Below are positions 29,619-38,987 of a stretch of 64,000 bases of DNA, piece after piece (the stretch's first letter is position 1; the number at the start of each line of letters is the position of its first letter). The notes beneath the pieces were generated by a model. The model was not told the DNA's origin, did no database searches, and saw nothing but the letters and a program-made list of their open reading frames with translations. This stretch comes from Coleofasciculaceae cyanobacterium (GTDB lineage: Bacteria; Cyanobacteriota; Cyanobacteriia; Cyanobacteriales; Xenococcaceae). The stretch spans positions 1-64,000 of the forward strand of contig DATNPK010000021.1 of NCBI GenBank assembly GCA_036703275.1, read 5' to 3'. Both the position numbers and the translations under genes were made by a program.

Positions 29619-30809
29619 TTATCTGGTTGGGGCTTCTTTTAATGCTCTCACCACTGCTTCCCAGGCAAGCTTTTTGTGATATTGTCGATCCAATAGCAGC
29701 GGACGCACAGCCACACCGTCTTTTCTGGGAGCAAAATTTCTCAACCACGTATAGCGATCGCTTAAACCCCAATTGACAATGGTAATGACAGCAGGCTCAT
29801 CTAGCACTACAGAAAGATATTCATAGTATGCTTCAGCTACAATGCGATCGCGAACCTGTATGTTTTGAGGCAATTCATTATCTGCTACGTCTAACTCTGA
29901 TATAACAATTTTTAATCCCATGCTAGCTACATCACTTAAAAACTTTCGGAACTTTTTGCCATCAAATTCTTGATTACGGTGACCCAGCAGATGACTTTGA
30001 ATTCCCAAGGCATGAATTGGTGTTCCCTTAACTTTTAATCTTGCTAACAATTTCAAGACAGCAGCTCGACGTTGTTCCCAATAACTATTGCCAAAAGCAT
30101 TACTATAGGTCAATCCGTTTTCGTTATAAATCAAGATAGCATTGGGATCGGCATCTGCTGCAACCCAAAAGGCTTTTTCAATATAGTCTGATCCTAAAAA
30201 ATTGAGCCAGGTGGGATATTTTTCACCCTTGACACCACTAAGCGTAGTGTCTTTTAAATTATCGGCTCGACCATCTTCAATCAATATTGCCTCATTCACT
30301 ACATCCCATGAATGTACTTGCCCCGCGTATTTTTTGCCGAGGGTTGAAATATGATTGATAAAAATTCGCTCTATTTCTGCATTAGTGGTGGAAGAGGACT
30401 TAAACTTTTCTACTAGCCAAGGGGAATTAAATTCGTTCCAAATCATTGGATGCGCTCGAAAGAGTAAGTTATTTTGTCGAGCAAAATTAAAGAACGGATC
30501 GGTTTGGCTAAAGTCATAAATATTTTCGCCAAAAGGTCCAACAGTTACACCAAAAAAGCCCCCAACTAAAAGCCCATATTGCTCGGTAAAGATCCTTTGA
30601 AACTTAGCGTCTTGAGGAAAATCACTATGAGATCTCTCAGAAAATCCACCGTATAATATACCTTTTGATGCTGCTAAATGGCGTAGTCCTGCTTCTCTAT
30701 CCAGCTTATTTTCTCGGTTTGAACGCTGGTTTGATTTATCTGCTTGTGATCCTGAAAAGCTGTGCCGATAGAGTAAGCTTGCTGCACTAAATCCTCCTAG
30801 ACCGAGCAT
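29619..30809 (-). CDS. Endo-1,4-beta-xylanase, glycoside hydrolase family 10
   Basis: Secreted GH10 glycosidase of 396 residues cleaving beta-1,4-xylan-like glycans with retention. Acid/base glutamate in HSWDVVNEAILI; nucleophile glutamate in LKIVISELDVADNELP; substrate-binding FRAHPMIWN and ALGIQSHLLGH are present. The only canonical start is ATG 30809 (MLGLGGFSAASLLY). The in-frame sequence just upstream (30851-30810) encodes NKKKYLISGRRSF, which with the following hydrophobic stretch is a textbook twin-arginine signal, but no ATG, GTG or TTG opens it. Export probably depends on a non-standard start (ATA at 30851-30849) or has been lost. Confidence 0.88.
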   Translation of the reverse strand: MLGLGGFSAASLLYRHSFSGSQADKSNQRSNRENKLDREAGLRHLAASKGILYGGFSERSHSDFPQDAKFQRIFTEQYGLLVGGFFGVTVGPFGENIYDFSQTDPFFNFARQNNLLFRAHPMIWNEFNSPWLVEKFKSSSTTNAEIERIFINHISTLGKKYAGQVHSWDVVNEAILIEDGRADNLKDTTLSGVKGEKYPTWLNFLGSDYIEKAFWVAADADPNAILIYNENGLTYSNAFGNSYWEQRRAAVLKLLARLKVKGTPIHALGIQSHLLGHRNQEFDGKKFRKFLSDVASMGLKIVISELDVADNELPQNIQVRDRIVAEAYYEYLSVVLDEPAVITIVNWGLSDRYTWLRNFAPRKDGVAVRPLLLDRQYHKKLAWEAVVRALKEAPTR

Positions 30810-30889
30810 AAAAGAACGTCTTCCACTTATTAAATATTTTTTTATTTATAGTTTATATTCATACGTATTATTGCGAGGAAAATAAACAG

Positions 30890-31400
30890 GTTGATTTTAT
30901 AGAATATGCCTAGGATATTAGTACCTGCGATCTTGGTTCGGCTGAATCTTTAAATCTAAATAAACCCAAAGAAATATATAAAGATACTGGAGTATTTTGG
31001 TTAGAGCAAAATAATTTTAACAATCGTTGGGGTAGCCGCAATGTTTTTATGATCCATTTTTATCTTTGTTACACTAGAGACAAGTTCCCTTAAAAGCTGA
31101 AATTTTTTTAGTCAACAAACGCGATCGCGAAGCCCTAAAGGATTAGCGCCTGGAGGCGCGTCCGTGGGCTTTGCCCAATCGCCCTCATTTTTAAAGCAGA
31201 TAGGTTATCTGCGATCCTTTTAAAAGATAAACTTACCTGTGATGCCGCTAAACAAGATCGACACTTAGTTAAAAATCGACAAAAGCGTGAAGCAAAAACT
31301 TTGGCTAACCTAAGCTGGAGGATTAAAGATATCTGCGATCGCCTCAAACTTGTCGCAGCTGAACCTGTTCCAGGCTGGGAGAATCTAGGGAATCGTTAAA
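30890..31400 (+). pseudogene. Unassigned coding remnants
   Basis: Two plus-strand frames without starts look protein-like: one reads EIYKDTGVFWLEQNNFNNRW around 30977-31036 and stops at about 31095. The other runs from about 31178 and reads LLKDKLTCDAAKQDRHLVKN, ending EPVPGWENLGNR at 31399. A palindromic repeat (31131-31176) lies between them. They may be pieces of one or two dead genes; I cannot name the family. Confidence 0.35.
31131..31176. repeat. Dispersed palindromic repeat copy
   Basis: Contains AGCCCTAAAGGATTAGCGCC with a GCGCCTGGAGGCGC hairpin and GGGCTTTGCCC. Bases 31131-31163 match the reverse complement of 1036-1068 with a single mismatch. Confidence 0.7.
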
Positions 31401-31517
31401 TTTGTTAATTATTAAACCTTCAATTGTCAGGCAGGGTGAGCAAAATACTTTTCAAAATAAACTTGGAATGAATAAAGCCGAATTTGCCCACCTTTGACAA
31501 TTTCCCACCGCTAAAGA

Positions 31518-31958
31518 CTATCTTAAATAATTAATCAGAGCCTGTAACCCTAAACGATAGCTGTCTATACCAAAACCACTGATTTGTCCTATTGCTACTG
31601 GCGCAATATATGAATGATGTCTAAACTCTTCTCTAGTGTAAATATTGCTCAAATGCACTTCAACAGTGGGTATTTTTACCCCTGCTAATGCATCTCTAAT
31701 GGCAATACTAGTATGAGTGTAAGCACCCGCGTTAACTATAATTCCCTGATACTTGGTTCTGGCATTATGTATCGCATCAATCAACACACCTTCGTGGTTG
31801 GACTGCAAGCAGTCAAGAATCACCTGCAGCTTCTCACCATCCAACTTTAAGACTTGATCGATTTGACTTAGGGTTACCGAACCGTATATTTCGGGTTCTC
31901 TAAGTCCTAACAAGTTCAAGTTAGGACCATGCAAAACTAGTATGCTTATCTCAGACAA
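31518..31958 (-). CDS. aroQ: Type II 3-dehydroquinate dehydratase
   Basis: Third step of the shikimate pathway, trans-dehydration of 3-dehydroquinate. Type II signature [21 protein letters not shown] at the N-terminus with the catalytic tyrosine, then [18 protein letters not shown] and [19 protein letters not shown]. Length 146 is normal for the dodecameric enzyme. The start appears to be TTG (31958), since no ATG or GTG is available in frame. A 47-residue gene lies 31 bases upstream on the same strand. Confidence 0.95.
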   Translation of the reverse strand: MSEISILVLHGPNLNLLGLREPEIYGSVTLSQIDQVLKLDGEKLQVILDCLQSNHEGVLIDAIHNARTKYQGIIVNAGAYTHTSIAIRDALAGVKIPTVEVHLSNIYTREEFRHHSYIAPVAIGQISGFGIDSYRLGLQALINYLR

Positions 31959-31989
31959 GATAAATTAAATAGCGAAGCTAAAATTACAA

Positions 31990-32133
31990 TTAGTGGTAAC
32001 GATGGCGCTGGCGATCGTCTACAGGAATTGGAATTGCTTCCTTTTCTGGCGCTGCTTCTGGTCCTAGCAAAACTTCAATTAGCTTTTGTGCGAGGTCTCT
32101 TAATTTGTCAAGTAGTTGTTCTATATAGTCCAT
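31990..32133 (-). CDS. Small conserved protein upstream of aroQ
   Basis: A 47-residue protein starting MDYIEQLLDKLRDLAQKL and ending IPVDDRQRHRYH. It has a good ribosome-binding site (AAGGAG, about 8 bases before the ATG). The first half is an amphipathic helix, the second half a proline- and charge-rich tail. I associate this pattern with a small cyanobacterial hypothetical protein; function unknown. It is likely cotranscribed with aroQ, whose stop-to-start gap is short. Confidence 0.65.
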   Translation of the reverse strand: MDYIEQLLDKLRDLAQKLIEVLLGPEAAPEKEAIPIPVDDRQRHRYH

Positions 32134-32756
32134 CGGATTACGGCTCCTTAGGAAATCCTTAATTTTACTTATCTTAATTTTTTCAGCCTATCGGTCACTA
32201 AACATCAACCATCTTGTCTAAAGAAGGTAAATATTAGACCTTACTTATTAATATTACAACTTTTGTTGTAAATGTTCATTAATAAAAAGGCGTAATTTCA
32301 GAATTAATACCTACACTAGCATAAGCCGATCCTTTGAGCATATAGTCTCAGAGGAAAAAAAGCTATTCTTAATCTTTTTATAATAATTGTTGATTTTCCG
32401 GAAATATGCTTATCAAAGCTGAGTAACAAAAAAATATTTATCTCAACAAAATTAACAACAATATTTTCAATTTTCAAAATATAAGATTTATCGGCTGCCC
32501 ATCTAAATTGACGTTAAGATTTATTGCTCAAAAACATTTAAAATCAAGCTTTCTAGCCACAGCATTAAGCTAGCGTTTACAAGTGACACAGCGATCTAGT
32601 TACCTTTATAATCAAACAACATCAGCCAACATTAGTCACTCGCATTTCGCCACCTAATTCTGAGACAATCAGAACAAAGTTTTTATTACCATACCGTTAT
32701 TTTTTTGTCGGAACATCTAAACAGATTGCCTCAATTTAATTCAGGAGAAAAAACAG
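32134..32756. other. Intergenic region upstream of chlB
   Basis: A 623-base AT-rich gap with no coding frame. It must carry the chlB promoter; I do not see a convincing -35/-10 pair. AGGAG at 32743-32747 is the chlB ribosome-binding site. Confidence 0.4.
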
Positions 32757-34283
32757 ATGAAATTAGCCTATTGGATGTATGCTGGACCAGCACACATTGG
32801 TACTTTACGTATTGCCAGTTCTTTCAAAAATGTTCATGCCATTATGCATGCACCATTAGGAGACGACTATTTTAACGTCATGCGATCGATGTTAGAAAGA
32901 GAGCGAAACTTTACCCCCGTTACTGCCAGCATCGTAGATCGTAATGTTCTCGCTAGAGGTTCGCAAGAAAAAGTGGTAGACAATATCACCCGTAAAGATC
33001 GAGAAGAACATCCAGATTTAATTGTCTTGACTCCCACCTGTACCTCTAGTATTTTGCAGGAAGATCTACAAAACTTTGTTAGTCGCGCCTCAATGGATAC
33101 TCAAGGAGACGTGATGTTGGCAGATGTCAATCATTATCGTTACAACGAACTACAGGCAGCCGATCGCACTTTGCATCAAATTGTTAAATATTACCTTGAG
33201 AAGGCAAGAAAAAAAGATCGGCTACCAACGGACAAAACCGAAAAGCCTTCGGTAAACATTCTGGGTATTTCTACACTAGGTTTCCATAATCAACATGACT
33301 GCACCGAACTAAAACGCTTAATGGCGGATTTGGGAATTGAAGTTAATGAAGTAATACCTGATGGTGCTTCGGTTCATAACCTAGAAAATTTACCCCGCGC
33401 TTGGTTTAATCTTGTTCCTTATCGTGAATTAGGCATGATGGCAGCAGAATACTTAGAATCTGAGTTTTCTATGCCTTACGTAGATATCTCGCCGATGGGA
33501 GTGGTAGAAACCGCTAGGTGCATTCGTAAAATTCAGCAGGTGCTTAATCACCAAGGTGCAGAAGTAGACTATGAGGATTTTATTAATAATCAAACTCTAT
33601 ATGTTTCCCAGGCTGCTTGGTTCTCTCGTTCGATTGACTGTCAAAACCTAACCGGTAAAAAAGCCGTCGTGTTTGGCGATAATACTCACGCAGCAGCGAT
33701 GACCAAAATTCTCGCTAGAGAAATGGGTATTCATGTTGTTTTAGCTGGTACTTACTGTAAATATGATTCAGACTGGTTTAAAGAACAGGTAAGTGAGTAT
33801 TGCGATCAAGTTTTGATTAGCGACGACAACGCCGAAATCGGGGATGCGATCGCACGTCACGAACCCTCAGCAATTTTTGGCACTCAGATGGAACGTCATG
33901 TGGGTAAACGTTTGGATATCCCTTGTGGTGTTATCGCTGCACCAATTCATATTCAGAATTTCCCCATTGGCTATAAGCCATTTGTCGGTTATGAAGGTAC
34001 TAACCAAATTGCCGATCTGGTATATAATTCCTTTACTTTGGGGATGGAAGATCACCTATTAGAAATCTTTGGCGGACATGACACCAAAGAAGTCATTACC
34101 AAAGGGATCTCAGCCGACTCAGATCTTAACTGGAATCAAGAGGCTAAAGCAGAACTTGGCAAAATTCCTGGTTTTGTCCGGGGAAAAGTTAAGCGCAACA
34201 CCGAAAAATTTGCTCGCGAGCGCAATTTATCGGAAATTACTTTGGAAGTAATGTACGCAGCTAAAGAATCTGTCGGTGCATAA
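32757..34283 (+). CDS. chlB: Light-independent protochlorophyllide reductase subunit B
   Basis: Catalytic half of the NB protein of dark-operative protochlorophyllide reductase, which with ChlL and ChlN reduces ring D of protochlorophyllide without light. The 508-residue length and N-terminus [20 protein letters not shown] are diagnostic; [13 protein letters not shown] carries a cluster-ligand cysteine region, and [19 protein letters not shown] is strongly conserved. chlL and chlN are not nearby. A palindromic repeat begins at the stop codon. Confidence 0.97.
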   Translation: MKLAYWMYAGPAHIGTLRIASSFKNVHAIMHAPLGDDYFNVMRSMLERERNFTPVTASIVDRNVLARGSQEKVVDNITRKDREEHPDLIVLTPTCTSSILQEDLQNFVSRASMDTQGDVMLADVNHYRYNELQAADRTLHQIVKYYLEKARKKDRLPTDKTEKPSVNILGISTLGFHNQHDCTELKRLMADLGIEVNEVIPDGASVHNLENLPRAWFNLVPYRELGMMAAEYLESEFSMPYVDISPMGVVETARCIRKIQQVLNHQGAEVDYEDFINNQTLYVSQAAWFSRSIDCQNLTGKKAVVFGDNTHAAAMTKILAREMGIHVVLAGTYCKYDSDWFKEQVSEYCDQVLISDDNAEIGDAIARHEPSAIFGTQMERHVGKRLDIPCGVIAAPIHIQNFPIGYKPFVGYEGTNQIADLVYNSFTLGMEDHLLEIFGGHDTKEVITKGISADSDLNWNQEAKAELGKIPGFVRGKVKRNTEKFARERNLSEITLEVMYAAKESVGA

Positions 34284-34388
34284 GTCACAGATTACTCCGC
34301 CGCTTGCCCTAAAAGATATGCCCTAAAGCATATCCCTTGGCGACGCAAAGCGGTATGCTAAAGCATACCGCTTCGCATATACGCTCCG
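34283..34388. repeat. Palindromic repeat copy between chlB and the dioxygenase gene
   Basis: Starts with the same 20 bases found at 385-404 (AGTCACAGATTACTCCGCCG), followed by CCCTAAAAGATATGCCC and a strong hairpin: AGCGGTATGCT (34349-34359) pairs with AGCATACCGCT (34362-34372). It fills the gap between two convergent stop codons and could double as a terminator. Confidence 0.75.
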
Positions 34389-34394
34389 TCAAAA

Positions 34395-35381
34395 TCACGA
34401 TTGATTCCACATTCGATAGTCATTTAAAGCAAACTCTAGCTGAATCATTAAACGAGGAGAAGTAACTGGAGGCGAACCACGATGAAAACAAAACGGATCT
34501 TCAGCAAATCCAAATCCAGCTTGACCGCAAATATCGATAATATTATCTGAACCGTAATAATCAGCAATCTCTCGATCGGATTGACTCCTCAAAATATAAT
34601 GCATTAACTTCCGTTGGTTATGGCTACCTGCAACACAACGATGAGAACCACTGAGTGAATCTACATCTGTAAGATAGAAAAAGAATTTTAAAGCGCGATA
34701 ATCATCTAAATCGTAATGGAAAAGTATTAAAGGATTGCCTAGTTCTCCTTTCTGAGAATAGTCTTTTTCATTGCCAATAAAAGTCCAGGCTAATTGGCTG
34801 CGAACTAAAATTGGTTTATTTCCAAGATATTTAGCGGCGATCGCCTTTAATTTGGAGTCAGTCCCCAGTTTTTGTAACGCCGAACATTTTGAGTTTACAT
34901 CTAAATAATTGCCAATTAATATATTGTGATTATATTTTTGAGCTGCTTGCTTTTTTTTAGCATATTTAAACTTTAATAGTGGATTACCATCAATATATAT
35001 ATCGGCAGAATAAGCAAATTCTAATATTTCTTGGACAACAGGTTGAGGTAATTGTAAACCTAGATAATAGCCATTTTTTTTAATAGATTTGACTGCCAAA
35101 TCTATATCTAATTCATTAAATATTGAAGTGTCATTATTAACATCATATATTTTCGGATAATTAGTCTCTGTTAAAGATAAAGATTGGTCGCGATAGAAAA
35201 ATGTACCTATAGTACGACCGAGCGCAAATCTAGCTACAATAAACATTAGTAGCCATCTATAATCACCTTTAACGATTTTTGAATACTGATAATACTTTTT
35301 AAAAGTAGCTTTGCTTTTAAACCACAAAGCTATAATGGAAAGCTCTTTATTTAGCTTGCCTATAATATCGGCTATATACAT
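34395..35381 (-). CDS. Phytanoyl-CoA dioxygenase-like protein
   Basis: A 328-residue protein with a probable Fe(II)/2-oxoglutarate oxygenase core. The iron ligands fit HYDLDDYRALKFFFYL (H-x-D) and the distal histidine in FCFHRGSPPVTSPRLMIQ, with the following arginine as the usual 2-oxoglutarate contact. The central GSHRCVAGSHNQ is typical of PhyH relatives. The N-terminal 80 residues are basic/hydrophobic and unassigned. Substrate unknown. ATG at 35381. Confidence 0.75.
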   Translation of the reverse strand: MYIADIIGKLNKELSIIALWFKSKATFKKYYQYSKIVKGDYRWLLMFIVARFALGRTIGTFFYRDQSLSLTETNYPKIYDVNNDTSIFNELDIDLAVKSIKKNGYYLGLQLPQPVVQEILEFAYSADIYIDGNPLLKFKYAKKKQAAQKYNHNILIGNYLDVNSKCSALQKLGTDSKLKAIAAKYLGNKPILVRSQLAWTFIGNEKDYSQKGELGNPLILFHYDLDDYRALKFFFYLTDVDSLSGSHRCVAGSHNQRKLMHYILRSQSDREIADYYGSDNIIDICGQAGFGFAEDPFCFHRGSPPVTSPRLMIQLEFALNDYRMWNQS

Positions 35382-35909
35382 AGTTTAATTATATTTTTGA
35401 ATATGTAGGTAACAGAATAGGCAGTGCAATCACAATTTTAATGATTATGATTTTTAATTTAGAGTAAATAATATTCCTGATAAAAGTAGATGTAAAGCAA
35501 AATAGCTATTTTAGTGTTATATATTACTTAATGAATTAAATTATTGAGCTTAATTAATATATATTTAATTGTGTTTAAATGCAAATACAGGTTTTTTTGC
35601 TTTAATTCTTTAATTTTTGCTAAATTATGTTGATTGGTCAGATTGATTTGATGTCACACTGTATCGATTGGCAAATTGGGTTTTGTTGAAACTAGCAGTT
35701 ACGGGTTTTTTCAAGCAGGTTCTTTCTTAATGCACCTTGACAAACCCTAATAAAATAAAGAAAATTATAGATTGGGCATTGAATAACTTGCTCGGAGCGG
35801 GTTAAAGCGTTAAATGCCACAGTGAAGTTAGAAGAACGCAACTGACATTAGTTGATTTCTACTTTTGCTTGGCTACCCTTACGGCAATACTAAAAGAGAT
35901 AAATTTTTT
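35382..35909. other. Long leader region upstream of rplU
   Basis: A 528-base AT-rich gap between divergent genes. A TTGACA box at 35737-35742 lies upstream of rplU but lacks a well-placed -10. The last 170 bases are richer in short inverted repeats, as expected for an L21 leader, but I cannot assign a family. Confidence 0.35.
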
Positions 35910-36302
35910 ATGACTTACGCAATTGTTGAAGCAGGCGGAACACAAATTAGAGTTGAACCAGGTCGTTTTTACGACATTAACCTGTTGTCTGTAGATCCTG
36001 AATCTGACTACACCATAGACAAAGTTTTATTAGTGAACAATGAGGACGAAGTTACTGTGGGTCGTCCATTCATTGAGGGTGCTACTGTAGAAGGTACGGT
36101 CATGCGTCACCGACGAGGCAAAAAGGTCATTGTCTACAAAATGCAGCCCAAAAAGAAAACCCGTAAAAAGCGTGGCCATCGTCAGGAATTAACTCGCCTG
36201 ATGATTAATTCAATCAGTATGAATGGTTCAGTCATTGCTGCGGCTGAGACTGAGACCGAGACTGAGACTGAGACTGAAGTAGAAATTTCTTCAGCTGAAT
36301 AA
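35910..36302 (+). CDS. rplU: 50S ribosomal protein L21
   Basis: 23S rRNA-binding protein; [43 protein letters not shown] and [15 protein letters not shown] are diagnostic. The ATG at 35910 gives 130 residues; an in-frame TTG upstream is not needed. The C-terminus carries an unusual acidic tail [17 protein letters not shown] encoded by a GAGACT-type hexamer repeat (about 36245-36279). It is followed by rpmA after 39 bases, forming the standard rplU-rpmA operon. Confidence 0.96.
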   Translation: MTYAIVEAGGTQIRVEPGRFYDINLLSVDPESDYTIDKVLLVNNEDEVTVGRPFIEGATVEGTVMRHRRGKKVIVYKMQPKKKTRKKRGHRQELTRLMINSISMNGSVIAAAETETETETETEVEISSAE

Positions 36303-36341
36303 AATAGAAATTAACCAGCAAAATCATAAAAGGAAAGTAAT

Positions 36342-36611
36342 ATGGCTCATAAGAAGGGAACGGGTAGTACTCGTAACGGTCGCGATTCTAATTCTAAGCG
36401 TTTAGGAGTAAAGCGTTATGGCGGTCAAGAAGTCACCGCAGGAAGCATTTTAGTTCGCCAAAGAGGTACTAGATATTATCCTGGTAATAACGTTGGTCGT
36501 GGTAACGATGACACTTTATATGCTTTGATACACGGCGAAGTAAAGTTTGAATATCGAACTAAAGGACAAAAGAAAGTAAGCGTTTATCCTGTTGCTGAAA
36601 GTGCGGCATAG
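36342..36611 (+). CDS. rpmA: 50S ribosomal protein L27
   Basis: Peptidyl-transferase-centre protein of 89 residues. [30 protein letters not shown] and [20 protein letters not shown] are diagnostic. The N-terminus is mature-like, without the cleavable extension of Firmicutes. Followed by a terminator at 36655-36680. Confidence 0.97.
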   Translation: MAHKKGTGSTRNGRDSNSKRLGVKRYGGQEVTAGSILVRQRGTRYYPGNNVGRGNDDTLYALIHGEVKFEYRTKGQKKVSVYPVAESAA

Positions 36612-36654
36612 ATAGTTTGCCACGATTTTTGCCAAGATTAATTTAAAAGCGATC

Positions 36655-36680
36655 GCACTCATGTTTATGGGTGCTTTTTT
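36655..36680 (+). terminator. Rho-independent terminator of rplU-rpmA
   Basis: GCACTCAT (36655-36662) pairs with ATGGGTGC (36667-36674, one T-G pair), followed by six T residues (36675-36680). Confidence 0.85.
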
Positions 36681-36732
36681 ATTGTCCAGTTAAACTAAAT
36701 TGGAAAAGTTCAAAAATTTCAGGGGTTTGTTC

Positions 36733-37059
36733 ATGTTTCAGCCAGAAGATAATTCCAATCCAAATCGCCCTCAAAATAGTGCTTCCGACCAGAATTTAGA
36801 TAATATTGATGCCAATATATCAACTAAAAACGTTGCAGCACGTAAAAAACAGATTGAAAGCGTCTTTATTAAATTAATTGCGGTTGGTTTAACTGTAGGC
36901 ACAGTTTTAGGAATAGGTGGGGTGTACTTACTCAATAAGCTAGGTTTGACCAAAAAACCCGATCAAATAGAACAAAAAAGAATAGAGCCAGAACAGCAAA
37001 AAGATCCTGTCGACCAAGTTTATCTATTTCCTTCCATGTCAAAATCTTTCAAAGCATGA
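36733..37059 (+). CDS. Hypothetical single-pass membrane protein, probably truncated
   Basis: A 108-residue frame beginning MFQPEDNSNPNRPQNSASD, with one membrane helix at about residues 48-70 (LIAVGLTVGTVLGIGGVYLL) and a short polar tail. AGGGG lies 7 bases before ATG 36733. The sequence after its stop keeps protein-like frames broken by stops and shifts (see 37060-37345), so the original protein was probably longer. Family not recognised. Confidence 0.5.
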   Translation: MFQPEDNSNPNRPQNSASDQNLDNIDANISTKNVAARKKQIESVFIKLIAVGLTVGTVLGIGGVYLLNKLGLTKKPDQIEQKRIEPEQQKDPVDQVYLFPSMSKSFKA

Positions 37060-37345
37060 GCAAGAAAAAACCTAATCTGAATTAATTGCTCGAACAGGAT
37101 CAGTTTTATTATTTGGGATCGCTTCTTTAGAACGCCAAAGCGACCCAAACTTGGTATTTTGAACAAATAAGTCAAGAAACCGTAACAATAATCCAATTAG
37201 ATGACCCAGCTGAGCTGGCAAATGTTATGAGTTGATAACTTTGGCTCGATTAAAACATAATAAAATCGTTGTTTAATGATTTTATCGATGATCTATCTCG
37301 ATCCCCAAGGTGATTTTATTGCTATAACTGATTCAAGTGGTTAAG
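37060..37345 (+). pseudogene. Decayed 3' continuation of the preceding membrane-protein gene
   Basis: Successive frames read LLEQDQFYYLGSLL, then after a stop NAKATQTWYFEQISQETVTI and IQLDDPAELANVMS, then MIYLDPQGDFIAITDSSG ending near 37343. These are protein-like but split by stops and frame changes. They most likely represent the eroded C-terminal domain of the 36733 gene or a neighbouring dead gene. Confidence 0.4.
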
Positions 37346-37498
37346 ACCTTTCCCACGCAAACAAATAACAAATAATAATTTAATCTAGACGCAAATAAGG
37401 TTTAAAGACTCAACAAAGTATTCAACTGCTTTTTCGGTCTTATATATATGGCTGCCAGCAGCTAAACAACGTCTAAATAATCAGAGGCTGTAACGTTA

Positions 37499-38725
37499 AT
37501 GGCAAAAGAACGTCCACCACTAGAAGAAATGACCTTACGGCAACTTAGAAAAGTTGCCAGCGAATATAAAGTATCCCGATATAGTCGAATGCGCAAAGCG
37601 CAACTGCTAACTTCTATCAAAGAAGCAATCAAAAAAACAGAACAATCAAGATTTTCTCAGAATCCATCAGATATGCAAGAGGAACAACAAGTGAAAAATA
37701 CAAAATTTGAAGTCGGTCAAGAAGACGACCTGATGGAAACCCTTGCTTCGGTCGACCAAGATTTGGGAGAGCTTCCCGAGGGTTACGGAGAAAGTCGCAT
37801 TATGTTGATGCCACGCGATCCCCAATGGGCTTATGCTTACTGGGATATTCCCAATACTCATAAAGAAGAATTGCGTCGTCAAGGAGGACAACAGCTAGCC
37901 CTGAGAATTTATGACGTAACCGACATTAATATTAATCATCAAGCTCCTCACAGTGTTCAGGAATATCTTTGTGACGAAATGGCAAGAGAATGGTATTTGC
38001 CGATTCCTGTAAGCGATCGCGATTATGTTGCTGACATTGGTTATCGCTGTGCCGATGGACGCTGGCTTGTGTTAGCTCGCTCTGCCTCTGTTAGCATTCC
38101 TCCTGTTTATCCCTCTGACTGGATTGAAGATGCTTTTATAACAGTCAACTGCGAAGAAGACCTCAAGGGTAAAACAGTTTATACTCTTGTCCCTCCTGCC
38201 AAAAAACAAGCAATGGGTACAGATGCAGCCAAAGGAAATCAGCTTTATGATACTGTCTTTGGCATGACCAAAACTACTGAATCGATGCGCATAGCTGGTT
38301 CGCTGTTTGGCTCAATGCAGCAGACTCCTGAGTCAGCGGTTAGTTCCTATGTATTTCCTTCTGGCGCAGGAATGTGGGCAGTGCCTACGGCTTCTGGTCA
38401 GAATATGTCTGGGGCTGGGTTTTCGGGGAGTCTTCCGACGGCGCGTCCCCGCAAGTTCTGGTTAGTTGCCGACGCTGAGTTGATTGTCTATGGTGCAACT
38501 GAGCCTGATGCTACTGTTACTATTGGCGATCGCGAAATTAAGCTAAATCCCGATGGAACATTCCGCTTTCAAATGTCTTTCCAAGATGGAGTAATTGATT
38601 ATCCAATTAAAGCCGTAGCGATTGACGGTGAGCAAACTCGTTCGATTCACATGAACTTTGAACGTGAAACTCCGTCTCGTAACACTAATACGAAGGCAGA
38701 AGCGGTTGAAGAATGGTTTGCCTAA
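37499..38725 (+). CDS. DUF4912 protein with Rho-N-like N-terminus
   Basis: A 408-residue protein. Residues 1-45 (EEMTLRQLRKVASEYKVSRY...MRKAQLLTSI) form a SAP/Rho-N-like helical module. The DUF4912 domain follows: ESRIMLMPRDPQWAYAYWDI, LALRIYDVTDIN, REWYLPIPVSDRDYVADIGY, then a Gly/Ser/Met-rich linker and a short beta domain (PRKFWLVADAELIVYGATEP, DREIKLNPDGTFRFQMSF). Function unknown; the nucleic-acid-binding N-terminus is an inference. A good terminator follows at 38786-38811. Confidence 0.85.
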   Translation: MAKERPPLEEMTLRQLRKVASEYKVSRYSRMRKAQLLTSIKEAIKKTEQSRFSQNPSDMQEEQQVKNTKFEVGQEDDLMETLASVDQDLGELPEGYGESRIMLMPRDPQWAYAYWDIPNTHKEELRRQGGQQLALRIYDVTDININHQAPHSVQEYLCDEMAREWYLPIPVSDRDYVADIGYRCADGRWLVLARSASVSIPPVYPSDWIEDAFITVNCEEDLKGKTVYTLVPPAKKQAMGTDAAKGNQLYDTVFGMTKTTESMRIAGSLFGSMQQTPESAVSSYVFPSGAGMWAVPTASGQNMSGAGFSGSLPTARPRKFWLVADAELIVYGATEPDATVTIGDREIKLNPDGTFRFQMSFQDGVIDYPIKAVAIDGEQTRSIHMNFERETPSRNTNTKAEAVEEWFA

Positions 38726-38785
38726 ATTATTAAGCATCGATCCTCAAGTAAGCGCAGAAATTTACTTTTAATCAGAAATTAACAG

Positions 38786-38811
38786 CCGAGATGGTTACAT
38801 CTTGGTTTTTT
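38786..38811 (+). terminator. Rho-independent terminator after the DUF4912 gene
   Basis: CCGAGATG (38786-38793) pairs with CATCTTGG (38798-38805) around a GTTA loop, followed by TTTTTT. Confidence 0.88.
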
Positions 38812-38987
38812 GCTGCTTATTTAGTTTAATATCGACCAAAAACCAGTAAATCCCTAGTTTTCTAAAAGAGCCTCAAGTAAAGAAGGAAAAGGCTAAAAGC
38901 TTTTTATATTAAGATTTTTCTGGTTACTTATTTCTAATTATGATGGTGCTATATGATCGAAAAGAATTAATTCTATACTAATTGTTA

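Noticed and set aside
31135-31347. 70-residue minus-strand frame
   Set aside because: It spans a repeat and lies antisense to more protein-like plus-strand remnants; no start signal.
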